This document shows, in pieces, positions 20,670 to 30,433 of a DNA stretch of 64,000 nucleotides (the first letter of the stretch is position 1; each line of letters opens with the position of its first letter). The stretch covers positions 4,092,001-4,156,000 of the forward strand of contig JAPFFF010000003.1 of the NCBI GenBank assembly GCA_039105265.1, given 5' to 3'. Position numbers and translations under genes: made by a program. This DNA is from Tritrichomonas musculus. Lineage: Eukaryota > Parabasalia > Tritrichomonadida > Tritrichomonadidae. The notes beneath the pieces were generated by a model. That model did not search any database and was not told where the DNA came from. It saw only the letters and a list, made by a program, of their open reading frames with translations.

Positions 20670-22797
20670 TACCCATATCGACAATATCGTGCATTCAATT
20701 TTGCGGGGATTTTTTTGACACTTATAAATGGTCGATTAATATTGAAAATAAAATGGAAATTAGCATTCAAATATGTTTTGTCATCATATATTTGTATTTT
20801 TCACAATTATCTCAACAATACTCTGATTTTTGCATTTTTTTCTTGTTTTGTTTACTATTATAAATAATTGCAAAAATTATAATTATAAAATCAAAATGAA
20901 AATCCAAATTTAATGAGTCTTTTTGCAAGTTTTTTAATTTCAATGAATATTATGATTGGTCAAAAAAAAGTGGCAGAATTTATTGGTTTTACATTTATCG
21001 ACTAATTCCTTGTTTAAACTTCTTATTTAGCAATTTGCCATCAAGATTTTGCCATAGTTTCATGCTTCCTAAAATCAGTTTTTAGATTTTCTCAAGATTT
21101 CCACAGATTTTAGTAAGGTTCCACGAATTTTCCTCAGATTCCGCTCAAAATTCCATTAAACTTCCACAAATTCCATCAAGATTCCACGAAGCTTCCACAG
21201 ATTCCATCAAGATTCCACGAAGCTTCTACAGTTCCATCAAGATTTCCACGAAACTTCCACAGATTCCATCAAGATTCCACGAAGCTTCTACAGATTCCAA
21301 TAAAGCTCCACGAAATTTCCACAATTTCCAACAAGATTCCACGAAACTTCCACAGATTCCATCAAGATTTCCACGAAACTTCCACAGATTCCATCAAGAT
21401 TTCCACGAAACTTCCACAGATTCCATCAAGATTCCACGAAGCTTCTACAGATTCCAATAAAGCTCCACGAAATTTCCACAATTTCCAACAAGATTCTACG
21501 AAACTCCCACAGATCCCAACAAAATTCCACGAAACTTCTGCAGATTCCAACAAGATTCCACCAAAATTCCACGAAATTTCTACAGATTCCCACAAGATTC
21601 CACGAATTTTCCACGAAACTTCTACAGATTCCCACAAGATTCCACGAAATTTCTACAGATTCCAACAAGATTCCATGAAATTTCCACGAAACTTCTACAG
21701 ATTCCAATTAAGCTCCACAAAATTTCCACAGATTCCAACAATATTATACGATTTTTCCACAGATTCCAATATGATTCCACATTTTATTAATTAATAATAT
21801 CCCTTTCTTTTTGATTTTAAATTAATTTATAATAAATAAATTGCTTTATTTATATGAAAATTTTAGCTTTTCATGTTTTCAATGGAAAACGATCAATATG
21901 GGCCAAATTGCATGGTAAAATCGAAGACAATAATACAATCTGTTTTCCATTTTGTCCATTATTTTTCCTATTACAATCAAAAGAAATTATAATATTACAA
22001 GTATTCAAACATTTATAATATGGTATCTGCTATAAAAAGTCATGGTTAATGAAAATAATTGATTCATGTTATAAGTGAATTTTTAGCAAATTGCATAGAA
22101 TGAAATTATACCACAAGAAATATATAATGGAACAATAAAATTGACCAATATGTCAATAATCATTTCTATACAAGTTGATTTAATTATGTGAAAAAATGAA
22201 AAATGTGAGATTTTGTAACATTTGAATAAAGCTCTTCTTGATGAATCTATTGATACAAGTTAATTGGCTCGCTCTTTTTTTAATCTTTCAAAAAAGTTAA
22301 ATTATTACTAAAATTTTGAAACTTTTTGAAAAGACAAAAAATCACTCCTGTTTTTTTCATTTAATCAAATAAAGCAATAGGTAAGTATTATAAATTCTAA
22401 GTTTGACTGGCCTTTGAAAAAGTAATGCCAGTAATATTCAATGATATCAAAATCAATTTTTTAAAAAACATGTGATATTTTCAGGAACAAAACTTCACTT
22501 TATAAAAGTAAAAACCCCTTAGTATCTTTCTTTGAGACGTATTACATATCGAAAAAAAATGCTTTTTTTTAACGATTTTTGAGGTCTAAACGTACGAAAA
22601 ATGATTTTCTCACAATTTTAACAAATTTTTCGAAAAAATTCGAAATTTTTCATCTAATTGAGAGGAAAAAAAAAGTATTGTCTAGAATTTGAGAGAAAAA
22701 TGTTTTGAGCTCAGAAAAAAATTCTGATAAAAGTATTCAATTTTAATGTCAAAAAATCCCCCGCAAAATTGAATGCACGATATAATTGATATGGGTA
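20670..22797. mobile_element. Non-autonomous element with 51-bp terminal inverted repeats
   Basis: 20670-20720 and the reverse complement of 22747-22797 match at 46 of 51 positions. Both begin TACCCATATC and share TATCGTGCATTCAATTTTGC and end in TTGACA. If the outer TA is the target site, this fits a TA-inserting (Tc1/mariner-like) element, but the superfamily is an inference. The 2.1-kb interior holds a 31-bp minisatellite (21080-21779) and no credible transposase, so it would be non-autonomous. The similarity of the ends suggests it is not very old. Confidence 0.6.
21080..21779. repeat. 31-bp minisatellite
   Basis: The consensus AGATTCCATCAAGATTCCAC plus GAAACTTCCAC is 31 bp, sometimes 32 with an extra T, and is itself built of shorter TTCCA-centred units. 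About 22 copies are present. The overlapping minus-strand frames of about 90 codons (SVEVSWNFGGILLE-like) are products of the repeat. Confidence 0.9.
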
Positions 22798-22813
22798 TTA
22801 AAAAAAATGGTTT

Positions 22814-24726
22814 TAAGGGGGGCGTCTACTTGATGTTTTTTAGATAATTAAATCATGTTAAATAAAATATATTTTTAAATATTATATAATTATTTTTTTA
22901 CTACAGAAAAAAACAATTTAATATTAAAAATATCTTTTGATTATGAAGATAAATACATTTTTATATTTTTCAATGATATATATCAAAAAAATTCAATATA
23001 TTAATTCAAATGTCTATAAATATTTAGATAAAGCTTTTAGCATTTTTAAGCGTTTACAAGAGCAGATTCAAAGATCTGTAAAGTTCTTATTAGATAACTT
23101 TTAAAACAATCATATGATCTCGCTTTTATTTATATTTTTCATTCGATGATGATTATCTTTTTTTTTTTTCACGCCAATTAAATTCATAAAATCAAATATT
23201 CTCATATTATCATAATCAAATATTGAATGATCTTTTGTTTCATTACACAATATCACCTTTTCTAAAAAATTTCAATTGATGGTGATTTTCAATTCTTTTA
23301 CAAAATAATTATATAATACAAACCGAATTTATAAATTGATGTTTATTAATTAGTTTTAAAATTAATCAGGTTTTTGATTTATAATCACCTGGGTTCTCTT
23401 TGCATTTTTCTCAATATTTAATTCTAGAGTAATTTTTCTTCTTTTTCTCGTTGGGAGTTTTCTTTAGACAATTTCTTTCATGTCTACTTGTTTCATCTTT
23501 CCTAATCTCATTAAGAACATTTCGAGAAATTGATTTAGGACAAACTTTTTCGATTAATTTTGATTCAAAATGAGGATCGTTTTTCATTCCTATAGCTATG
23601 GCGGCTCTTGCTTCATTGCTACTTGAGAAAACCTTGTGCTTTGGAGCTAAACTCCTAATATTTATATCAAAAAATTAACGTCATTTTGTATTCAAAATTA
23701 ACGTATTTTATTGAAAATAAACGTCTTTTTGTCTGAAATAAATTACACTCCTTCATTCAATTTTATTATTTTGTTTTGCTTGATTGATTCTTTTTTATAT
23801 TATTTTATAAAGAAAAATATATAATAAAAATTATAACAAAAGTGAGCATAATTTTGTTTTATGTTGAATTTATAACGGCCTTGAGAAAAATGGAATTATA
23901 TTTTTGGAAAATGTCTTAGTAAACTTTGAAATTTAATATCTCAACATTACTTTATTCATATTTACATGAATAACATATCATCAAAGTTTTGGATCTCATT
24001 TTACAATATTGAAAGACTACATACAATTTTAAAAAGCATCGATTTTCTATATAATTGCGATATCATTAAAAAGCTATGTAGTAATCGAGTTTTTGATCAA
24101 TTTATTTAAAAAGTATATCAAAATGAAAAACATATATATCCAAAAAAATTAATGTTGAGTTTTCCTTTATATCTTTTTTTAAAGTTGTGGAATTATGCAA
24201 AAAATAACAAGACAAAATAAAAATGCTAATTTTTGGGTTTTTTATATAAAAATGTACATATATATTTAAAAATTGCTTTTATAATCACATATTTATTTTA
24301 ATTAAACTTTTTTGATTAATGAAAACTGACATTTTGCAAAATCATTACATAATTTTAGTTAACCAAAAAAATCAAAAAATTATTATTATATCTTATAATG
24401 ATATGCAAAATGATAATTTTAGAAAGAATTTTGGAATAAAATTTACAAATAATTATTTTTTAACTGAATTTCAATTAAATTTTAAAACCTAAATTTATTC
24501 TGATTTTTTCATTTAAAAAATTCAATGATTTCTTTGAAAATATTTCAATAAATATTTTCAAAAATTCAATTAACTATAAAAAATATTTTTATCTCATCAT
24601 TATAATAAAATGTTAATATTTTGTGCTATTATTTAGAATATATAAAAATAATTATTACATATATTTTGTCTAAATAAGATTTATAATCATTGGTGATGGT
24701 GAAAACTGAAAATAAACGCCCCCTTA
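22814..24726. mobile_element. Candidate element with short G-rich inverted ends
   Basis: The left end TAAGGGGGGCGTCTA (22814) and the reverse complement of the right end TAAGGGGGCGTTTA (ending 24726) match apart from one G and one C/T. G runs like these are rare in this AT-rich DNA. Outer TA at both ends would fit a TA-inserting transposon. Only 16 bases separate it from the element at 20670-22797. The interior carries one gene-like fragment (about 23426-23680, minus) and otherwise AT-rich sequence. The evidence is thinner than for the neighbouring element because the repeats are short. Confidence 0.35.
23426..23680 (-). pseudogene. Unrecognised coding fragment
   Basis: A minus-strand frame of about 80 codons without a 5' ATG reads SLAPKHKVFSSSNEARAAI, then IGMKNDPHFESKLIEKVCPK, and ends in a lysine-rich tail and TGA. 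An internal ATG would give about 58 residues. The composition is protein-like and less AT-biased than the flanks. I do not recognise it. It lies inside the candidate G-rich-ended element and may be a remnant of its original gene or of a host gene. Confidence 0.35.
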
Positions 24727-24806
24727 AATATTTCAATCAAAGAATCAACTTTTTGATAACATTTTAATCATTTTCAACTTTTTAAAAAATTTGATGACGT
24801 TTATTT

Positions 24807-26201
24807 ATGTTTCGGAAGCCAAATGATATTCCAGGCTTTTTACCTGCTTCTGGATTTGTAGATGAAGAACCAAAATACGATGATAAACAAAGACCTTTTT
24901 CTTTTACATCAAACCTATCAGAAAATTCTTTTAATTGGCAAAATGTATATGATTGGGATCCCACAATGATTAAAAAAGAACATGATGTCGAAAAAATGCA
25001 AAGTATTCTAAATGATTTTGTTAAATGTACATTTAATGCCGCTGATATGAGAATTATACAAAACCCGTTAATTTTCAGATTATTGCAAGTTCTTCAAATT
25101 GTTGTTGAATACATCGCACATTCACAGACAGAGATTCAAACTCTCTATGGAAAAGCTGTTCACGAAAATTCTGTTTTAAAATCATCAGTTAGTAGATATA
25201 AAGTCAAAAATGGACGCCTTGTTTCTGCTTTACGAAATATGAAAGAAGTAGAAAAATGCCCTGTTTGCTCTTCATATTTTGATTCAGATATATCGTTAGA
25301 TCGTCATATTCATAAAAATCACTCTAAAATTTATGATTTATGGTCTCATGTCCGTCAAAATAAAGAATTTTCAGCGCAAGAAGAAGTTAAAAAACTTAAT
25401 AGGCAAATTGATGCAATGAGAATTTTATTGAAAAAAATGAATGAGAAATCTTCTAAGCCTAACCGAAATCAAAGCACTAAAGAAAAAGAAGAAGAAAATC
25501 AAAATAAAGAAGAAGAAGCAAGTGAAAATAAAGAGGAAAGAGAAAGTCCAAATGAAGAAGAAGAAAATTCAAAAGAATCAACAAATCAATTTAACATTTT
25601 TGAACTTTCAGACACAACAGATGATGATAATCAAAATAGTGGCGAAACCAAAAAATATAAATATATTATTGATTCAGATTATCAACCATTTCATAAAGCT
25701 GTTCACCATGATGATGGCCCTTATCTTGTATTTCAAGAAATGAGCGATTATTCGATTTCTATTGAACCACAAGAACAAATTGATCAAAGATCCAAGCATG
25801 GAACAGATAATAAGTATTATAAAAAGGCCAAGTTGTATTTAAGCAATTCACCTCAAAAGAGTGTTTTGGCGCATCCATTGAATAATTCAATGAACGTTGA
25901 AAATGAAAATAAAAACAATATTAATCTCGATTACCAAGCAATTGATGATGAAAATAAAATAATAACAGGCAAAAAGATAAAAACTCATCTTCATGATCAA
26001 GCTCATGAGGTTAAAATGAGTCATATGGAATCTGGACCGAAATGGAAATTCAGGAAGAAAGTTGAAGATGAACTTAAAAATCATGTTCCAGAAATTGTAC
26101 CTAAATCGACCATTCATCAAATGTTTGAAAATCTTAATTTCTATAACTCAAGTAGACTTAAAGAAATTGCAGAAAAACATACGAGTGAAAGTGAACCCAT
26201 T

Positions 26202-26234
<33 letters not shown>

Positions 26235-27355
26235 ATTGAATTAACTTCAGCTTGCTATTCATCTATTCAATTTTCATCAGAAAAAGCAGAGTATTATTCA
26301 CAAGGTGGAGGAGGAACTACAGGAAGACAACAAGCAGTACCAAGCTTATACAACCCTGGTGGAAGGAGATTTCCAATTAAAGAAGAAAAATTAAAATCAA
26401 ATAAAAATGAGAAAGAAGAAAGTTTGTTTGCAAGTTCTTCTCATGAATCTAAAAAAATAAAAACAGAAAAAGATAATAAAAAGAAAACTTCGAAAGATAA
26501 AAAAGAAAATAAACTTGAGGACGAAAGCTTATCAAGTTTCTTTTCAAGTCAAAATTCATCTCCACCAGTTAAAACATCTGTTAAATTCGCAGATCAAAAG
26601 CCTCTTTTATCTGATGAAAGTAATAATGATTCCACTAGTTTTGTTGAAGTAGACTTTAAAAAAATGGCAAAATCAGTTCCTACAAAGAATAAAGATAATG
26701 AGATAGAAAGTCCCAAAGGTAAGAGGAAAAAGGTCAAAAGACAAAAGAACTCCAAACAGAGTATAGATGAACCACCTAGTTTAGAGGGGAAAGAAGAGGC
26801 TGATGATGGATCATATCAGAATAATATAAAAGAGTTTGAATCAGAGAATAGTTTTGATAAAACAACAAAACAACCAAAATCATTACCTATACCACATAGA
26901 CGAAAGAGACACAATAGTGATAAAAAATCACCAATCGAATTAAAACCAAGTCAATCAAGTAGTCTAAAATCATCAAAACATGATAAAACACAATCAAGCT
27001 CAAATATTAATGTTCAAATTAAAATTGAAGAAGAAGAAGAGGATGTTGATAGAAGTAACGACTTAGATTCAATTTCTTGGGATGATAAACCAGCAGCTAG
27101 ATTTAGTAGGTCAACATCACATGGAAATTCGCAAAAGCAAATATTAAAAAGTCAAAAGCAATTAAGTCAGAGTCAAAATGAAACGAAAAAAATGAAAAGA
27201 AAAAAGAACTTAGCACACCTGGCATGAAAACTCAAAAAGAAAAACAAAAGAAAGATGATGATGAAAGTCGAATATCTCTTAAAAGTACAAGAGAGCATAA
27301 GAGCACAGGCTTGCTAAATGAAAGTGAGCTTCAATTTTTAAATGATTTGACATAA
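24807..27355 (+). CDS. DZIP1-like ciliary zinc-finger protein (frameshift near the 3' end)
   Basis: The open frame gives 806 residues to TGA at 27227. The first 175 residues resemble the DZIP1/Iguana N-terminal domain: FNWQNVYDWDPTMIKKEHDV, then LRVL-type helix IFRLLQVLQIVVEYIAHSQTE, a coiled coil, and a single C2H2 finger with C151, C154, H167 and H172 (CPVCSSYFDSDISLDRHIHK). DZIP1 acts at the ciliary base/transition zone, fitting a flagellate. The remainder is acidic and lysine-rich low complexity. The frame overlapping the stop continues for about 45 more codons with the same composition (STPGMKTQKEKQKKDDDESR... LNDLT) and stops in TAAA at 27353, so the natural end is probably 27355, with one frame change near 27190-27210 in A-rich sequence. 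This could be a sequencing slip or a recent mutation. Confidence 0.7.
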
Positions 27356-27564
27356 AAAATATTTGTTTATAAATAAATGATTTGTATCATAATAACATAA
27401 TATATATCTATTTACCAATAGTTTTTTTTTTGATTTAATGAGGTGATTGTTAACATTATATTTAATCAGTTAATTAATATTTTTTTTATTTAAAGATCAT
27501 TGCTCTAAAAAATTAAAAACAATTTATATTAAAAACATTCTATATATATATAACAATATATTAT

Positions 27565-28812
27565 CTAATAATATTCAGCATCAATTTGACCATATGCGCA
27601 AAGCATGACTGATAAAAGAATTGAAAAGTATTCTAACAAAGAAAACAAAGCGTTTCCATGAATTGAATAAGAATGAAAACTTGATGATTGATTTAAATTA
27701 ATGATGAAAATTGTGAATACAAATATACAAATATAATAAATGAACTTTTTGCTTTTTTGCTTTTTCTGATAACAAAAAGCTAATATCAAAATACATAGAA
27801 AACAGAAAAAGCAGAAACAATAAAATATTTTTAAATGTGTTGGAGAAAAACTCTTCCAATCTGAAAGATCGTCAAAAGATTTAGGGAAATCTGGTAGAAT
27901 GCTTATTGAATCTTTAATTGAAAATATATTCAAATCTTTTCGGAGTAGAATGATTGTAGATATTATAAAATAACAATATGGGGAAATAAGCAATATCAAT
28001 CTATTAAAACAATCAAACTTTGATTCTGCTATAAACAAAGAAAACATTGAAAGAAAATAAAAATATAAAAAAGAATAGAAGATATCTATTAAGAATATTG
28101 ATAAAAGATGAATGAACCGGCTTGAAACAAATAAATCAGAAAAATATAATGGATTTATATAAGCAATTGCTATTATTAGCAACATTAGTGTTAATCTTTG
28201 CTCAATTGATACATTACTTGATGTTTTCATTTTTTTGGAAAAATATAAAATTAATTGGATAAAAATGATTAATAATATGAATTTGACAGTAATATTATAT
28301 AAGACAAATTGTTGATTATAAAACACCCACGTTATTTGGAAATATTTTGCAAATACTGGCTTTTGCTCAATTCTGATAGTTGTGTTAATTGTATCATAAT
28401 CAATATTAAAATCTTGAAATATTTTAATTTGGCTATTTTCTGATATTTCAAATTTTGGTATTAATCCTGTAAAATTAAAAACAGAAATTCCATCTTTGAA
28501 GCACGCAACAAATATCCCACCATTAATGAAGTATTCTTTTTTTGTTATTTCTCTAAAGTTAAAATAAATTGATATTCGTCTATTCATTGGAATAAGCGAA
28601 TCAATAGCAGATTGAAGTGTGAAATTCTTTATTTTGATATTATTAAGTTCTTGATCTTTCGAAAGCGTTTTTAGCTCACCTGGAATAAATAATGATGAAA
28701 TTGCAAATATAAAAAAGAAATAAATTGGAATTTGAATATGTTGAATGACAATTCTTATGTCTGCTAATTCCGATATCAAGAAAGTTGCCTTTGGAAAGCT
28801 AAATGCTTTCAT
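27565..28812 (-). CDS. Multi-pass membrane protein, Wntless/TMEM181-like topology
   Basis: A 415-residue protein starting at the ATG 28810-28812. One hydrophobic segment near residues 27-43 (IPIYFFFIFAISSLFIP) is followed by a lumenal-type domain of about 140 residues, then about seven membrane helices (FILLIIFIQLILYF, LTLMLLIIAIAYINPLYF, and so on). An N-terminal helix, a soluble domain and a seven-helix bundle are the layout of Wntless-like and GOST-type trafficking receptors, and RLTLMLLIIAIAYINPLYF resembles the Wntless-type segment with its N-P motif. Such proteins escort cargo through the secretory pathway; no cargo can be inferred. The gene diverges from the Tom22-like gene across only 57 bp. 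Confidence 0.45.
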   Translation of the reverse strand: MKAFSFPKATFLISELADIRIVIQHIQIPIYFFFIFAISSLFIPGELKTLSKDQELNNIKIKNFTLQSAIDSLIPMNRRISIYFNFREITKKEYFINGGIFVACFKDGISVFNFTGLIPKFEISENSQIKIFQDFNIDYDTINTTIRIEQKPVFAKYFQITWVFYNQQFVLYNITVKFILLIIFIQLILYFSKKMKTSSNVSIEQRLTLMLLIIAIAYINPLYFSDLFVSSRFIHLLSIFLIDIFYSFLYFYFLSMFSLFIAESKFDCFNRLILLISPYCYFIISTIILLRKDLNIFSIKDSISILPDFPKSFDDLSDWKSFSPTHLKIFYCFCFFCFLCILILAFCYQKKQKSKKFIYYICIFVFTIFIINLNQSSSFHSYSIHGNALFSLLEYFSILLSVMLCAYGQIDAEYY

Positions 28813-28869
28813 TTACATTAACAACGGTTTTTTGGTTAATTATAAGGCCAATTGTTTTTATTCTTAAAA
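28813..28869. promoter_or_regulatory. 57-bp bidirectional promoter region
   Basis: All sequence between two divergent start codons. It contains AACGG at 28823-28827, the AACG-type core also found ahead of other genes here, and short AT-rich stretches. Trichomonad core promoters are compact, so 57 bp could serve both genes. Confidence 0.5.
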
Positions 28870-29049
28870 ATGAGAGATGAAAAATCAGAAAATGGTTCAA
28901 TTGAATATTTAGAAAATTTATTTAAGAGCGGTGTTGGCATTATTAAAGATGCTGCATGGGCAATAGGCATATCAATTCTTTTCATTGGATATCCAATCGC
29001 AATTTCTGTTCTTGATGACCGATTTATTTTAAGCAAAGCTAAGGTTTAA
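28870..29049 (+). CDS. Tom22-like hydrogenosomal/mitochondrial outer-membrane import receptor
   Basis: A 59-residue protein. The start is the ATG at 28870; the frame is open to a TTG 18 bases upstream, which is not a plausible start. An acidic N-terminus (RDEKSENGSIEYLENL) precedes one membrane segment and a short polar tail. The segment AAWAIGISILFIGYPIAISV followed by LDDRFILSKAK matches the Tom22 core pattern (AW..., central helix with Gly-x-Pro, then a short basic tail; yeast has LLLGVPLSLSILAE). Tom22 links Tom40 pores and receives presequences at the outer membrane; in trichomonads this would be on hydrogenosomes. It is much shorter than yeast Tom22 on the cytosolic side, as in reduced organelles. 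Short length makes the call tentative. The stop runs into TAAAA. Confidence 0.6.
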   Translation: MRDEKSENGSIEYLENLFKSGVGIIKDAAWAIGISILFIGYPIAISVLDDRFILSKAKV

Positions 29050-29489
29050 AACCAAAACCATTAATTCATATTTTCCTTATTTTAATTGGCGTTGGAATAC
29101 TATTTCCCTACATATTTTACTTTTTATTTGTGATAGATCAGAAGACTTTTTTTTTTTTTTTTTTGAATTAATATCGATAAGAAGATACAACATATTATTA
29201 AATAAATCAAATATATATGTTATATATTTAAATTTGCATTTTGATTATTATTTTTAGAATTAGTTAGCAACTTATCATTTAGTGAGATCTAACAAGTCAA
29301 AAATATCAATAAATAAATAAATAAAGATTGATATGAATTGAAGTTGAAAAATTAAGAGATCACCGACAAAAATATTTTACTCAGCAAAAGACTTTGGTTC
29401 AATAATGTAAGATTTTGATTATTCAAAATTCAAATAATAATAAGTATTAATAATAAAACCAAAATAAAAATATATTTCAAATATCTAAA
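29050..29489. other. Intergenic, no gene recognised
   Basis: A region between convergent genes, with a T18 run near 29145 and otherwise AT-rich. It probably holds the two 3' ends. Confidence 0.5.
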
Positions 29490-30224
29490 TCAAGAATGAA
29501 TAATTGTGAGATGCGGATATTTTCCTTTTTTGTTCATAGAAACTGCCGCCTTAATGCAATAATCCCATGCTTCATTAGTATTCATATCTATTTCATCATT
29601 ATCTTCATCAACGAAAGATAATTCAGAAATATTTCCAAACATTGATTGCAAGTATGTTATACCTTCTTGCTTACTATATTTTAACGAAATTGCTAAAAAT
29701 ATTAAAGTTGAGTCTGGGCCTAACAATTGAACTCGGAAAACAGCACAATCATCATTTTTATTCATATTTTCTTTTCGTAAATTAAATTTTTTGAGAGCTT
29801 CAGCATCTTCATTTTTTAATGCAACAATATGCAAGAAAGAAAGTTTCTCAACAAAATATATTGAAAATGCATATTTTAAATCTTGACTTGTACGAAGGCT
29901 TGTAACAGATCCATTATCATTATCATCTTTAAAACCAATGTCATTTGTTCCAAGATTAATTTGTGACAACGAATATAAATCATTAATATCTTTCTTTGAG
30001 TTTATAAGCTTTTTGAAACTTTTAGTACCAAAATGAAGAGCAACATCGTCATCTTTAATTAATGATTTTAAAGTTCCATTTTCTGTTGATGACGATTTTG
30101 TTGAATCTTGTTTTTTTAATTCTTCAATCTGACTGGTAAGCTGAGCTTTTTTTGCTTTCTCGCTTTCAATCATATCATCAAGAAAAGTTCTGATATCATC
30201 AAATTTAGAGTATATTTGCGTCAT
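29490..30224 (-). CDS. Coiled-coil protein with C-terminal PB1-like domain
   Basis: A 244-residue protein starting at the ATG 30222-30224. Residues 1-45 form a short coiled coil (DDMIESEKAKKAQLTSQIEE). The middle (about 55-120) is polar. The last 85 residues fit a PB1 fold: strands at VFRVQLLGPDSTLIFLAISL, a helix GITYLQSMFG, then SELSFVDEDNDEIDMNTNEA, which is an OPCA-type acidic motif, a helix, and a final strand YPHLTIIHS. PB1 domains pair with basic PB1 faces in signalling scaffolds. The basic-face Lys is not evident, so this would be an acidic-type PB1. No function beyond protein binding can be claimed. It could also be an unrelated ubiquitin-like fold. Confidence 0.5.
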   Translation of the reverse strand: MTQIYSKFDDIRTFLDDMIESEKAKKAQLTSQIEELKKQDSTKSSSTENGTLKSLIKDDDVALHFGTKSFKKLINSKKDINDLYSLSQINLGTNDIGFKDDNDNGSVTSLRTSQDLKYAFSIYFVEKLSFLHIVALKNEDAEALKKFNLRKENMNKNDDCAVFRVQLLGPDSTLIFLAISLKYSKQEGITYLQSMFGNISELSFVDEDNDEIDMNTNEAWDYCIKAAVSMNKKGKYPHLTIIHS

Positions 30225-30433
30225 TTAAATCAATGAATATTTTTTTTTGAAATAAAAGTTTTGTATTGCTATTTGTTCGAAATCAGTTCAAATCATTGCT
30301 TTTTTTTTTAAAATAAATTTTTTCCAAAAAATAATATATAAGAAAACAAAAATTATGCAATTTTTCTAAAATGGAAAGTATAAATTTTATAATAATAAAA
30401 AATACAAGAAATAAATTAAACTATTGAACAACA

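Noticed and set aside
20543-20770. A 75-codon minus-strand frame
   Set aside because: It spans the edge of an inverted-repeat element and LRR relic sequence in the wrong frame.
21362-21707. Two overlapping frames of about 90 codons rich in Trp/Ser/Val
   Set aside because: Translation of the 31-bp minisatellite; no gene features.
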